Origin: Sphingobacteriaceae bacterium
GTDB lineage: Bacteria > Bacteroidota > Bacteroidia > B-17B0 > Aurantibacillaceae
Direction of reading: 5' to 3'
NCBI GenBank assembly: GCA_002319075.1
Contig: NVQB01000001.1
Span: 3,286,001 to 3,350,000, forward strand
DNA length: 64,000 nucleotides
The notes under the pieces were generated by a model. That model saw nothing but the letters and a program-made list of their open reading frames with translations, ran no database searches and was not told where the DNA came from. The position numbers were made by a program, and so were the translations under genes. Shown in pieces: positions 1-8,846 of the stretch (position 1 is the first letter of the stretch; each line of letters opens with the position of its first letter).

Positions 1-642
1 GGAATGTTCGGCGAGATTCAGGATTCGATTAATTCGATATGGGGTTTACAAACCAAACCAAAAAAAGGATTTATAAAATTATTGCTTAACCGCCTGATGT
101 CTTTTTCAATGGTGGTTGTTCTGGGATTTATTCTCCTGGTTTCGCTGGTGTTAAATGCTTTGTTAGAAGGATTACTGCACCGGCTCGAGCGCTATTTTTC
201 AGAAAGTGTTATCAATTACTTTTTTGTGCTTGATTACGGGTTGATAATTATAGCAACAACGGTTTTATTTGCTTCCATTTTAAAAGTTTTACCCGATGCC
301 AAAATTCATTGGCGCGATGTATGGACAGGAGCTTTTACAACTTGTTTGCTTTTTTTGTTAGGCAAATTTTTGATCGGTTATTATTTAAAACACAATTCGA
401 GTATTACTGCGTATGGTGCAGCCGGTTCGCTTATTCTTATCTTACTTTGGGTATATTATTCCGCCATCATCCTGTACTTTGGGGCTGAATTTACTCAGGT
501 ATATGTACGTCATAAAAACAGGAAAATAGAGCCGAACAAGTATGCAGTTTGGGTTGAAAAAAATACGGTAGAGAAAAAGCTCAACACGCAAATTAACGAG
601 CATACAACTACTATTGATAATAAGGTGGAAAAACCCTCTTAA
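1..642 (+). CDS. YihY/BrkB family membrane protein (3' part)
   Basis: The reading frame is open at the left edge of the window (Gly codon, then Met at base 4), so the start lies upstream. What is visible is the C-terminal half of a BrkB/YihY-type inner-membrane protein: four hydrophobic helices (about residues 33-57, 72-93, 105-128 and 137-165) and the family-typical end around WVYYSAIILYFGAEFTQ, followed by a charged cytoplasmic tail of about 45 residues. Members usually have six helices, so about two are missing to the left. The substrate is not established; the family was once mislabelled RNase BN. It runs convergent to the kinase operon with only 26 bases between the stop codons. Confidence 0.85.
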   Translation, partial: GMFGEIQDSINSIWGLQTKPKKGFIKLLLNRLMSFSMVVVLGFILLVSLVLNALLEGLLHRLERYFSESVINYFFVLDYGLIIIATTVLFASILKVLPDAKIHWRDVWTGAFTTCLLFLLGKFLIGYYLKHNSSITAYGAAGSLILILLWVYYSAIILYFGAEFTQVYVRHKNRKIEPNKYAVWVEKNTVEKKLNTQINEHTTTIDNKVEKPS

Positions 643-668
643 AAAATAAATTCTCCCGACGTTTACTT

Positions 669-2096
669 TTAATTTTTTAAAGGAAGTGTGATCAAAAAGG
701 ATGTGCCCTTATCAATTTCACTGCTTACTTTTATATTTCCATCGTGTTTTGATATAATGGTATGCGTTGCAGTGAGTCCTAACCCGGTTCCTCCATGTTT
801 AGAAGTAAAAAATGGCTCGAATAATTTATTAAGGTCTTGTTGCGGAATTCCCTTGCCGTTGTCGGAGATGACAATGGTAACAAGATCTCCGATTACGGAA
901 GCTTTAATACTCAGTTCGCCATTCTCGCTCGTAATCGCTTCCACAGCGTTTACCAGAATATTGAGAAGTGCAATGCTGAGTTTTTCTTTATCGCCTTTTA
1001 TCAGAATTCCTTCCTGGATATTTTTCGAGATTTTAATTTCCTTCAATTTTGCCCGGTCTTCAACATTTTGCAATGTGTCGCCAATAAGATCGTGAATATA
1101 GAGTTCTGCAATATTAATGGTGTCAAAACGTGTTGCATTTAACAGGTCTTCAATCAAAAGATTTATACGCTTACTGTTACGGTCAATAATATCAAGAAAT
1201 TCGTCAGGACTCTCATCCGAATTTTCGTCGCTTAAAATCATTCGGAGCTCGGCAAGAGATAAATGAATATTGGTAAGCGGGTTTTTTATTTCGTGGGCAA
1301 TTACCCTGGCTACTTTACCGGTAAGTGTTTGCTTCTCGAGTAATTTCTCTTTTTGTTCGTTTAATCTTCTTTCAGTAATATCATGCAGAACCAACTGGTA
1401 AATTTTCTTCTCAGCGTCAACCACAGAAAGGTTTAAAATGCAAAAGCACTTCTTATTTTGCTCCGGTAGCGTTAACTCTATTTCCATCGAAGGATTTGAA
1501 TAACGTTCTGATTCAAAAATTCTTGGATAAAAATAATCGGAGATGTTTTCACCAATCAGCGCTTCCTTATTTTCGTATTCAAATAATTTTAAAGCAGCTT
1601 TGTTAGCATCAATAACATTGAGTTCGAGATCAACAATAAATACATACTCAACAGAGTTCTCAAAAAGATTTTTGAATTTATTTTCACTTTCTTTAAGCGA
1701 CTTTAAGACGTTTGATTTTTCTATCGCATAGCGAATACTCCTGTCAATGTCTTCTGAAGTATATTGCCCTTTTACTAAATAGTCTGAAACCCCTAGTTTT
1801 AAAGCTTGTTCATCAATAGCCTGGGCCTGGAGGCCGGTCATTAAGATCGTGGGGGTAAATGGATATTTTTCGTTAATATAGGATACAAGCTCTATCCCCG
1901 TGTGAACTCCAAGGCGGTAATCTACAATAACAAGATCAATGGCTTGTTGTTTTAAAATTTCTTTCGCTTTAGAAAAAGATTCTGCCCAGGTAATGTTTTT
2001 TTCAAAACTTGTATTTTTTAGACTGCTTACCAGCAAGAAATAATCATCCTCGTCATCTTCTACTATTAATAATCTTATTGCTTTGTTAGAGTTCAT
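669..2096 (-). CDS. hybrid REC-PAS-histidine kinase
   Basis: Soluble signalling protein of 475 aa. Residues 7-125 are a receiver domain with the acidic pocket EDDEDD and phospho-acceptor Asp59 (VIVDYRLG). Residues about 140-245 are a PAS domain ending in the usual DITERR. Residues 260-475 are a kinase core: HisKA with His268 (VIAHEIKNPLTN), N box, and HATPase G boxes (DNGKGIP, GTGLGL). With the receiver in front, it probably takes a phosphoryl group or signal from the response regulator or kinase encoded just upstream in the same leftward operon; the gap to the preceding gene is one base. The input ligand is unknown. Confidence in the family is high, in the role low. Confidence 0.9.
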   Translation of the reverse strand: MNSNKAIRLLIVEDDEDDYFLLVSSLKNTSFEKNITWAESFSKAKEILKQQAIDLVIVDYRLGVHTGIELVSYINEKYPFTPTILMTGLQAQAIDEQALKLGVSDYLVKGQYTSEDIDRSIRYAIEKSNVLKSLKESENKFKNLFENSVEYVFIVDLELNVIDANKAALKLFEYENKEALIGENISDYFYPRIFESERYSNPSMEIELTLPEQNKKCFCILNLSVVDAEKKIYQLVLHDITERRLNEQKEKLLEKQTLTGKVARVIAHEIKNPLTNIHLSLAELRMILSDENSDESPDEFLDIIDRNSKRINLLIEDLLNATRFDTINIAELYIHDLIGDTLQNVEDRAKLKEIKISKNIQEGILIKGDKEKLSIALLNILVNAVEAITSENGELSIKASVIGDLVTIVISDNGKGIPQQDLNKLFEPFFTSKHGGTGLGLTATHTIISKHDGNIKVSSEIDKGTSFLITLPLKN

Positions 2097-2097
2097 T

Positions 2098-2547
2098 TTA
2101 AATAGCGGGGGTTTTAACTGTTAGTAACCAGTAATTCTTAAATACTTCCATCACTTTAACTAATTCCTGGTAGGAATACGGTTTAATAATATAACTACTC
2201 GCGCCGTTATCGTAGGCGAAAGAAATATCATCGGGGTTGCTGCTTGTACTATAAATCACTACAGGTATTTTTTTTAATGTTGCGTTTGTTTTTATTTCTT
2301 TAAGGCATTCACGACCGTCTTTCTTTGGCATATTTAAATCAAGGAGAATTATTTTCGGAACGGATACTTCCAGATCCTTATATTTTCCTTTCTTATATAA
2401 GTAGTCGAGCAACTCAACACCATCTGAAACAGTGTTCACTTTTTCTTTTACACTCACAGTAGAAAACGCCTGTTTAATCATATACTGATCATCGAGATCA
2501 TCGTCGGCAATAAGAATACAATTTTCTTCTCTCATAACTGAATTCAT
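2098..2547 (-). CDS. Rcp1-like single-domain response regulator
   Basis: 149 aa, essentially one CheY-like receiver domain: acidic pair in IADDDLDD, phospho-acceptor Asp70 (KIILLDLNMPKKDG), the switch Thr/Ser region VVIYSTSS and the conserved Lys in YIIKPYS. There is no output domain, so it acts as a phosphate shuttle or through protein contacts, as in cyanobacterial Rcp1. Its start overlaps the stop of the upstream CHASE3 kinase in an ATGA (translational coupling), and the hybrid kinase follows after one base. The order kinase, single-domain regulator, hybrid kinase suggests a phosphorelay. A second possible start is Met5. Confidence 0.9.
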   Translation of the reverse strand: MNSVMREENCILIADDDLDDQYMIKQAFSTVSVKEKVNTVSDGVELLDYLYKKGKYKDLEVSVPKIILLDLNMPKKDGRECLKEIKTNATLKKIPVVIYSTSSNPDDISFAYDNGASSYIIKPYSYQELVKVMEVFKNYWLLTVKTPAI

Positions 2548-4046
2548 GATAAAATTTTTACAGGGAGTCCGACAATAAATGTAGTTCCTATGCCAACTTC
2601 ACTTTCAGCCGTAATAAAGCCTTCATGATTCTCAACAATGCGTTTGCATATAGCCAGTCCTATGCCAGTTCCTTCATATTCTGAACGGCCATGTAATCTT
2701 TGAAAAATAATGAAGATCTGTCGTAAATACTGAAGCTCGAAGCCAATGCCATTGTCCTTAACAAAAATGCAATAATACTTTTTGTGTTTTGTGGGAATAT
2801 CTTTTACCCATTCGCCTGCTTTTAGTTCCTCTTCAGTATAGTAGTTTGCCGTCACTTTTATTTCTGGAAGTGCTTTGTCGCTAAATTTTAAAGCATTACT
2901 TAGCAAATTTTGAAACAGCTGACGGAGTTGCGTGTTATTGCCTTTTACTTCATCCAGCGAATCAATTTCAACCTTCGCACCTTTGGCAGCAAGAGCCAGG
3001 CTTAGATCTTCTGTTATCTGGCGAAAAGTGGAGTCGAGGTTAACTTTTTCATTGATATCAAGCATTCTGGTAACACGCGAATAATTTAGCAGGTCGCTGA
3101 TAAGCACTCTCATTCGCACAACCGAGGTATTCAAACGTTTTAAAGAATCCATTACTTCCTCATCCGGATGATTGGCAAGTTTCATATGTATACGCTCACT
3201 GAACGAACCAATTTTCCGGAGAGGTTCCTCCAAATCATGCGATGCTATATAGGCAAACTGTTCAAGTTCTTTATTAGAGTTAGCCAGCAATTCAACTTGT
3301 TGTTGTAACTGTTTTTCCGACTCAATCAGTTTTTCTTCGAACATGGTTTTAGATTGGTGTTCGCGCCTTAAAGTCAATAAAATACTTATGAGTAGCAAAA
3401 TAGAGATGCCAGAAGTGAGAGCAATGATAAAGATAGAAAGCTGTGATTTTGTAAACGTACTCTGGCGAAGCGTGCTAAAGCGCCTGTATTCTATCTTCTT
3501 CATTTTTGTAATGGTTTTACGCGTTTTATCCATGATAAAATCTCCGCGTGCCAATATCTTTCTTAAAGAGTCCTGCTCAATAAAGCCTTTTTCAAAATAT
3601 TTTTTTCCGTCTTCCAGATTTTGAAGCTTGAGGTCTATTTCAATTCCAAAAGCTATCAAAGGTTCTTCTTGTTCCTTCTCTTCCTTTAATATGTCGTAAA
3701 GCGAAGCATATTCGCGCTTGATATTTCTTTTCGAATAGTCAAGTGTTTTTAAGAATACAGGACGGTAAGTAATCAGATAACCACGCTGTTGATTTTCTTC
3801 GTCTTTTAAAATAGAATGTATTTTGTCGATGCGGGCATTAATGCCATAAGCGTTATCGAGGTAGGATAAAGACTTATAATTATCAGTAATGGTATATAAC
3901 GCCAATAGAATCGCAGCCAGAATAATAAACAGCGAGAAAGCTGCAATTATATAAAAATAGTTTTTATGGGGTATGCTAAAGCGCGTAAGGGGCATATAAG
4001 GTTCTAAATGTATAAACTTTTGTCGCAAATAATAACTTAACAACAA
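2544..4046 (-). CDS. CHASE3-domain sensor histidine kinase
   Basis: 500 aa membrane kinase. Transmembrane helix 1 is at about residues 31-51 and helix 2 at 203-225; between them sits a periplasmic CHASE3-type helical domain with the typical DEENQQRGYLIT sequence (residues 82-93). A coiled linker (234-262) leads to HisKA with His270 (YIASHDLEEPLRK) and an HATPase domain with DNGIGF and GTGIGL. The C-terminal kinase core is of the same subtype as the two multi-PAS kinases at 17177 and 24225 (ASHDLxEPLRKI). It heads the leftward three-gene operon. Met18 is an alternative start; the first 17 residues are not obviously conserved. The signal sensed is unknown. Confidence 0.9.
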   Translation of the reverse strand: MLLSYYLRQKFIHLEPYMPLTRFSIPHKNYFYIIAAFSLFIILAAILLALYTITDNYKSLSYLDNAYGINARIDKIHSILKDEENQQRGYLITYRPVFLKTLDYSKRNIKREYASLYDILKEEKEQEEPLIAFGIEIDLKLQNLEDGKKYFEKGFIEQDSLRKILARGDFIMDKTRKTITKMKKIEYRRFSTLRQSTFTKSQLSIFIIALTSGISILLLISILLTLRREHQSKTMFEEKLIESEKQLQQQVELLANSNKELEQFAYIASHDLEEPLRKIGSFSERIHMKLANHPDEEVMDSLKRLNTSVVRMRVLISDLLNYSRVTRMLDINEKVNLDSTFRQITEDLSLALAAKGAKVEIDSLDEVKGNNTQLRQLFQNLLSNALKFSDKALPEIKVTANYYTEEELKAGEWVKDIPTKHKKYYCIFVKDNGIGFELQYLRQIFIIFQRLHGRSEYEGTGIGLAICKRIVENHEGFITAESEVGIGTTFIVGLPVKILS

Positions 4047-4186
4047 AAATTGGGAGATTAAGTTCTATAAAATTTTATGAATCCCTCAATTTTAAGCTGT
4101 GGTATTTTCTCCACACAATGCCGCACATTTTTGATCACGCTCCTTATTCGGGGAAAAGACTTTGATGAAGCTTAACGTAAATCTGG

Positions 4187-4202
4187 TGGCATATAATTGG
4201 TA
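4187..4202 (+). promoter_or_regulatory. sigma-54-like -24/-12 element before the YciE-like gene
   Basis: TGGCATATAATTGGTA lies 25 bases before the ATG. The -24 half (TGGCA) fits; the -12 half (TGGT) is weak against TTGC. It resembles the element in front of the YtxH gene (TGGCACAATCTTGGTC). See the finding on the TGGCA family. Confidence 0.35.
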
Positions 4203-4227
4203 AAAAATAAGCATCTAATTTTTTTAC

Positions 4228-4821
4228 ATGCAAAATTCGCACGACCTTAAAAGAAACCAAAAGGGATCTTCAACTGTAAAAGTTTTCAGGAACTCTTTTA
4301 TCAAGGAATTAAAATTTATTTATTGGGCTGAAAAACTTCTTATTAAATTTTTAGCCAGGGCGGAAAGAGCAGCCTCAACCAGCTATGCAAAAGCCTGTTT
4401 AAAAGGACATAAAGGCGCTACTTCCGAGCAAATAAAACGACTTGAACGTATTTTTATGTTGCTTAATGAAAAGCCCGCCGGAAAAACTTGTTCAGAAATA
4501 AAATCGTTGGTAAACGAAGCACACCAGATTTTGAAAGCAACAGAAGAAAATACCCTTTCAAGAGACCTTGGTTTACTTGCCATTATTCAAAAAATGGAGC
4601 ACCTCGAGATAATTAAATATAACAGCCTTATAAACCTCGCAAATGAACTCGGTATTTTCGAAATTGTTCTTTTATTAGAAAAATCAATCGAAGAAGAATT
4701 TGAAGCCAAAGAAATGTTTGCTGCAATAGCGGAAGATACTTTGAATGACGAAAAATTTCAAATTAGAGTTTCTGAAACTTCAGAGGAAGACGACGAGTTT
4801 GAACATCTTGAAGCAGTTTGA
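4228..4821 (+). CDS. YciE/YciF-like ferritin-fold protein (DUF892)
   Basis: 197 aa, all-helical. The segment from about residue 25 to 175 follows the DUF892/YciE family, small ferritin-like four-helix bundles linked to general stress: FIKELKFIYWAEKLLIKFL in helix 1, KRLERIF in helix 2, KMEHLEIIKYNSL in helix 3 and the EEEFEAKEMF segment in helix 4. The usual metal-binding E-x-x-H of helix 2 (in ExTEGHxxRLE of relatives) reads A-T-S-E-Q here, so the di-iron site may be incomplete. It begins a rightward cluster of stress and DNA-repair genes and may be driven by the TGGCA element just upstream. The acidic tail of about 20 residues is unusual but not diagnostic. Confidence 0.8.
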   Translation: MQNSHDLKRNQKGSSTVKVFRNSFIKELKFIYWAEKLLIKFLARAERAASTSYAKACLKGHKGATSEQIKRLERIFMLLNEKPAGKTCSEIKSLVNEAHQILKATEENTLSRDLGLLAIIQKMEHLEIIKYNSLINLANELGIFEIVLLLEKSIEEEFEAKEMFAAIAEDTLNDEKFQIRVSETSEEDDEFEHLEAV

Positions 4822-4832
4822 TTTAATTACCT

Positions 4833-6029
4833 ATGAATTTAAAGTCTGGTTACCCATATTTCTTTCTTAAGAATGGTTTATATCACGATTTTGATGTTCT
4901 TCGGGAAAATATTACAACAGATGTGGTAGTTCTTGGAGGCGGTATAAGTGGCGCCCTGATGGCTTATGAACTCGTTAAGCAGGGAATAGAATGTTGTGTG
5001 ATTGACAAACGTAAGATCGGCCTGGGAAGCACCGGTGCAAGCACTTGTCTTTTACAGTACGAAATAGATGTTCCGTTGCATCAGTTAATAACAAAAATTG
5101 GTAAGGGAAATGCAATAGAGGCTTACCGCCTATGCAGCGAGGCCATCGATAAGATTTACAAAATTGCCGGCGAAATCGGGTATAAAGATTTTTCGTATTG
5201 CGAAAGCCTTTATTTTTCCCATACTTCCCGCAAAAACACCTACCTCCAGAGAGAGTTTGAAAGCAGGCATGAAGCGGGCTTTAAAGTGAAGTATCTTTTG
5301 GAAAAAGAAATTCAGGAACGCTATAAGCTAAGATCCAAAGAAGCTATTCTTTCTGAAAAAGCAGCCAGGATCGATGCCTACTTATTCACTCATTTATTAC
5401 ACCTGCATAATCAAAAAAAAGAATGCCGCGTTTACGAAGCTACCCATGTTACAAAAATTACAGAAACCGGCGAAGGCGTAGAGTTGATTACCGACACTGA
5501 TTTGAAGATAAACACAAAAAAAATAATTTATGCTACCGGCTACGAAGTCACAGAACAAATTAGTAAGTCTATCGTAGACTTAAAGTCCACTTTTGCTTTA
5601 GTAACAGAACGTATTGAGAATTTGCCTGATTGTTTTGGTAAAAGTTTATTCTGGAATACAGACGATCCATATTTGTACGTTCGTGAAGACAAAGGTCGGC
5701 TGATAATCGGTGGCCGGGATGAGAAGCACTACAATCCTGCAAAGCGTGAAATCCTGCTTGAAAGGAAAGCAAAAAAACTGAAAGGGGATTTTGAAAAAAT
5801 ATTTCCTGATATAAAAATTAAAACACAATTTACCTGGGCGGGAACTTTTGGGTCAACCAAAGATGGATTGCCCTACATAGGCCCTTATGCTAAAAACCCA
5901 AACAGTTATTTTGCCCTGGGCTTTGGAGGAAATGGCATAACTTTTAGTGCTTTAGCGGCAGATCTGATCTCAGGATTAATTAAAGATAAGGTCAATACAA
6001 TTCCCCCAATGTTTAGTTTCAACCGTTAA
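4833..6029 (+). CDS. FAD-dependent oxidoreductase (DAO family)
   Basis: 398 aa. An N-terminal Rossmann motif VVVLGGGISG (residues 31-40) with the acidic residue of the second strand (CVIDKR) binds the FAD ADP moiety. The GLGSTGAST stretch and the C-terminal WAGTFGSTKDGLPYIGP and FGGNGITFS segments are typical of the D-amino-acid oxidase/glycine oxidase/PuuB-like superfamily. It probably oxidises a C-N bond of an amine or amino acid in the cytoplasm; the substrate cannot be told from sequence. It starts 11 bases after the YciE-like gene, so it is likely co-transcribed with it and with the SDR downstream. Confidence 0.85.
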   Translation: MNLKSGYPYFFLKNGLYHDFDVLRENITTDVVVLGGGISGALMAYELVKQGIECCVIDKRKIGLGSTGASTCLLQYEIDVPLHQLITKIGKGNAIEAYRLCSEAIDKIYKIAGEIGYKDFSYCESLYFSHTSRKNTYLQREFESRHEAGFKVKYLLEKEIQERYKLRSKEAILSEKAARIDAYLFTHLLHLHNQKKECRVYEATHVTKITETGEGVELITDTDLKINTKKIIYATGYEVTEQISKSIVDLKSTFALVTERIENLPDCFGKSLFWNTDDPYLYVREDKGRLIIGGRDEKHYNPAKREILLERKAKKLKGDFEKIFPDIKIKTQFTWAGTFGSTKDGLPYIGPYAKNPNSYFALGFGGNGITFSALAADLISGLIKDKVNTIPPMFSFNR

Positions 6030-6040
6030 ACTTTAACCTT

Positions 6041-6111
6041 ATGCAAAAAGCCAGTCCTAAAAAGAAACTCCGCAAAGCCCAGCATCAAAGTCGTCCGGGA
6101 AGTGAAAAAAA
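6041..6111 (+). other. N-terminal tail of the SDR in another frame (probable frameshift)
   Basis: An ATG 11 bases after the FAD oxidoreductase opens a frame reading MQKASPKKKLRKAQHQS then RPGSEKK. SDRs of the YghA/YhdF type carry just such a tail (Gln-x-Gln-x-x-x-PG, then a Met-x-Pro-x-P stretch) ahead of the GSGKL..K..ITGGDSGIGR core. Here the tail and the core (Met at 6112) are one base out of register at a run of eight A (6105-6112). One extra A, or two fewer, would join them into a 289-290 aa protein. This may be a real mutation, slippage or an assembly error. Confidence 0.6.
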
Positions 6112-6906
6112 ATGCAGCCAAAACCTTTGGATGATGATAAAACAGTGAGGGGGAGTGGTAAGTTAAATGGCAAAACAGCATTTATAACCGGTGGAGACAG
6201 TGGGATAGGAAGAGCGGTAGCAATTCTCTTTGCCAAAGAAGGGGCGAACGTGGCTATTGCTTACCTCAGTGAAGATGAGGATGCACAAGAAACCCAAAAA
6301 ATTATTGAAGAGTACGGACAGAAATGTTACCTCATTCCTGGAGACCTTAGCAAAGAGAAAAATTGCCTCTCGGCTGTAAATAAAACACTAAAAAATTTCG
6401 GAACAATTGATATTCTGATTAATAACGTGGCTTTGCACTATGAACAGAAGGAATTAAAAGACATTTCTACAGAGCAATTACTGAAAACATTTCAAACAAA
6501 CGTTTTTTCTTTTTTCTGGATCACAAAGTATGCTTTGCCCCACATGAAAAGGGGCTCAACGATAATCAATACAAGTTCCGTTACTGCTTATCGCGGAAGT
6601 GCTGCCCTGATGGATTATGCTTCTACTAAAGGTGCTATTGTTTCTTTTACCAGAAGCTTATCGGCAAATCTTGCCGCTAAAGGCATTCGCGTAAACGCGG
6701 TTGCACCTGGTCCGGTATGGACACCTTTGATCGCCTCAAGTTTTAAAGCTGCTAAAGTTGCGGATTTTGGAAGTGAAGTTCCTTTAAAAAGAGCAGGTGA
6801 GCCTGCTGAGGTGGCATCAAGTTATCTATTCCTGGCTTGTGACGATTCTTCTTACATAACAGGCCAGGTATTACATCCTAACGGAGGAGAAATTGTAAAC
6901 GGATAA
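6112..6906 (+). CDS. short-chain dehydrogenase/reductase (YghA/YhdF type)
   Basis: 264 aa as it stands. Rossmann NAD(P)-binding motif TGGDSGIG (26-33), the NNVA motif near 104-107, catalytic Ser155/156 (INTSSV), Tyr169 and Lys173 (YASTK), and the PGPVWT segment after the active site. These are classical SDR features; the GGDSGIGRA motif and the GSGKLNGK lead-in place it with the general-stress SDRs such as B. subtilis YhdF and E. coli YghA. The natural start is probably 71 bases upstream in another frame (see the separate entry). It is followed after 18 bases by topoisomerase IB. The substrate is unknown. Confidence 0.9.
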   Translation: MQPKPLDDDKTVRGSGKLNGKTAFITGGDSGIGRAVAILFAKEGANVAIAYLSEDEDAQETQKIIEEYGQKCYLIPGDLSKEKNCLSAVNKTLKNFGTIDILINNVALHYEQKELKDISTEQLLKTFQTNVFSFFWITKYALPHMKRGSTIINTSSVTAYRGSAALMDYASTKGAIVSFTRSLSANLAAKGIRVNAVAPGPVWTPLIASSFKAAKVADFGSEVPLKRAGEPAEVASSYLFLACDDSSYITGQVLHPNGGEIVNG

Positions 6907-6924
6907 ATTAAAAATAAGTTCACC

Positions 6925-8046
6925 ATGCATGACAACATAATGAATCTTTCACAGAAAGAAATGAGTTTGATAGTGAAGGATGCTGTAAAGACAGCAGAAG
7001 CGGTTAATTTGATTTATGTGAAAGACGCAGAGCCCGGCATCAACCGGGTGAAAAAAGGAGAGAAATTTCATTACGTATTAAAAAATAAAAAGGTAAACAG
7101 TAAGAATGAACTCGACCGCATAAAAAGCTTAGTTATTCCACCGGCCTGGCAGAATGTGTGGATTTGTGTGAAAGAAAACGGGCATTTGCAAGCTACCGGC
7201 CTCGATATAAAAAACAGGAAACAATACCGGTATCATCCCTTATGGAATGCGTTAAGGAACCAAACGAAATTTTACCGCCTTCATGAATTTGGAACAGTTC
7301 TTCCTCAAATACGCGTGCAACTCGAAAAAGATCTGTCTTTGCCGGGATTGCCCCTGCAAAAAATACTGGCATTAATTGTTAGTTTGATGGAGCAAACAAA
7401 TATCCGTATTGGCAATGATCAGTATGAAAAATTATACGGGTCGTATGGCCTTACCACTTTAAAGGATAAGCACGTAAAGTTCTCGGGAAACAATGTTCAG
7501 TTTGCTTTTAAAGGAAAAAAAGGGGTTCATCATTCTATCAGCATTAACAATAAAAGACTTGCGCTATTAGTGAAGCAATGCCGTGACATTCCAGGTAAAG
7601 AACTTTTTCAGTACATTGATGAAAATAAAAGACATCATTGTGTAGATTCGGGCATGGTGAACGAGTACATAAAAAAAATCAGCGGTAAAGATTTTTCGGC
7701 TAAAGATTTCAGAACCTGGTCTGGAACCATTCATGCTTTAATGGCATTTAAAACCCTTGGCAATTGCGAAACACAAACCGAAACAAAAAAGAAGATTGTT
7801 GAGGCCTTAGATATTGTTTCGAAACATCTGGGGAATACCAGGACGGTTTGTAAAAAGTATTATGTCCATCCAGTCATCGTTTCTTTATATGAAACGAAAC
7901 AGATCAATAGGTATTTTTCAGAACTTGAAAAAATAAAGCCGGCAAAAAAAATATCGGAACTGCACAGCGAAGAAAAAATTTTAATGAAAATATTCGAAAA
8001 GGAAGCTGCTCTCTCAAAATCACCTAAAGGAAAAAGAGCTGCGTAA
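6925..8046 (+). CDS. DNA topoisomerase IB
   Basis: 373 aa, poxvirus-like bacterial type IB topoisomerase. The N-terminal part carries the family's IPPAWQNVWIC region and GLDIKNRKQYRYHP. The catalytic domain shows the Arg box NIRIGNDQYEKLYGSYGL, the FRTWSGTIHAL motif with Arg and His, and the nucleophile near residue 313 in KKYYVHP. It relaxes supercoils through a 3'-phosphotyrosine intermediate. The placement beside Ku and LigD-polymerase is common in genomes with bacterial NHEJ. Start could also be Met6 (MNLSQK); no Shine-Dalgarno decides between them. The C-terminal 25 residues are Lys-rich. Confidence 0.93.
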   Translation: MHDNIMNLSQKEMSLIVKDAVKTAEAVNLIYVKDAEPGINRVKKGEKFHYVLKNKKVNSKNELDRIKSLVIPPAWQNVWICVKENGHLQATGLDIKNRKQYRYHPLWNALRNQTKFYRLHEFGTVLPQIRVQLEKDLSLPGLPLQKILALIVSLMEQTNIRIGNDQYEKLYGSYGLTTLKDKHVKFSGNNVQFAFKGKKGVHHSISINNKRLALLVKQCRDIPGKELFQYIDENKRHHCVDSGMVNEYIKKISGKDFSAKDFRTWSGTIHALMAFKTLGNCETQTETKKKIVEALDIVSKHLGNTRTVCKKYYVHPVIVSLYETKQINRYFSELEKIKPAKKISELHSEEKILMKIFEKEAALSKSPKGKRAA

Positions 8047-8065
8047 CACTTAAAATAAAAAAGTC

Positions 8066-8845
8066 ATGAGATCAATTTGGACCGGCGCAATAGGATTTGG
8101 ACTTGTAAACATTCCTGTGAAAGTTTACAGCGCAACAGAATCAAGCACTTTAGACCTTGATATGCTCGATAAAAAAGATCATTCGAACATACGCTTTATG
8201 CGGGTGAATGAAAAAACGGGGAAGGAAGTTACCTGGGCAAACATTGTAAAAGGCTACAAATTACCGAATGATGAGTATGTGGTATTGACAGAAAAGGATT
8301 TTGAATCGGCGAGTGCAAAAAAAACAAAAACAATCGAGATTACCGACTTCGTAAAAGAATCGGAGATCGAAAGCATGTATTATGAAACACCTTACTACCT
8401 CGAGCCCGACAAATCGGGAGCGAGAGCCTATGCTTTGTTGCGTGAAGCGCTGCTAAAAAGTGGAAAGGTTGGAATTGCTTCTTTTGTTATGCGTAGCAAA
8501 GAGGGCCTTGCAATCTTGCGGGCAAATCAAAAGGTAATTGTTTTAAATCGCATCCGTTTTCATGAAGAAATTCGCGATACTTCCGATCTTACTTTACCTG
8601 CCAAAACAGAGGTAAAAGCCAACGAATTAAAAATGGCTTTGTCTCTGATCGATCAACTAACCGAAAAGTTTGATATTTCTAAATATAAAGACACGTATAG
8701 CGCCGATTTGATGAAGGTAATCAAAGCCAAGTCGAAAGGTAAACCTGTAAAAGCTTCCAAATTAAAAGTGGTTCATAGTACTTCAAAAGACCTGGTAAGC
8801 CAGCTGAAAGCAAGTCTGGGTGGTAAGCGCAAAAAAGCTTCTTAA
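8066..8845 (+). CDS. ku: Ku protein (bacterial NHEJ)
   Basis: 259 aa. The start [20 protein letters not shown] is the hallmark N-terminus of bacterial Ku; the protein continues through the Ku70/80-like beta-barrel with YYLEPD and a [13 protein letters not shown] segment. The homodimer encircles DNA ends and recruits LigD. The C-terminus is Lys-rich ([21 protein letters not shown]), as in Ku proteins with an extended DNA-binding tail. The LigD-polymerase gene starts two bases after the stop codon, which indicates one operon and a joint end-joining role. Confidence 0.96.
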   Translation: MRSIWTGAIGFGLVNIPVKVYSATESSTLDLDMLDKKDHSNIRFMRVNEKTGKEVTWANIVKGYKLPNDEYVVLTEKDFESASAKKTKTIEITDFVKESEIESMYYETPYYLEPDKSGARAYALLREALLKSGKVGIASFVMRSKEGLAILRANQKVIVLNRIRFHEEIRDTSDLTLPAKTEVKANELKMALSLIDQLTEKFDISKYKDTYSADLMKVIKAKSKGKPVKASKLKVVHSTSKDLVSQLKASLGGKRKKAS

Positions 8846-8846
8846 A

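Noticed and set aside
8820-8846. GTG inside ku as the start of the LigD-polymerase
   Set aside because: An ATG lies two bases after the ku stop and gives the same protein without a nine-residue extension; simpler and in line with operon practice.
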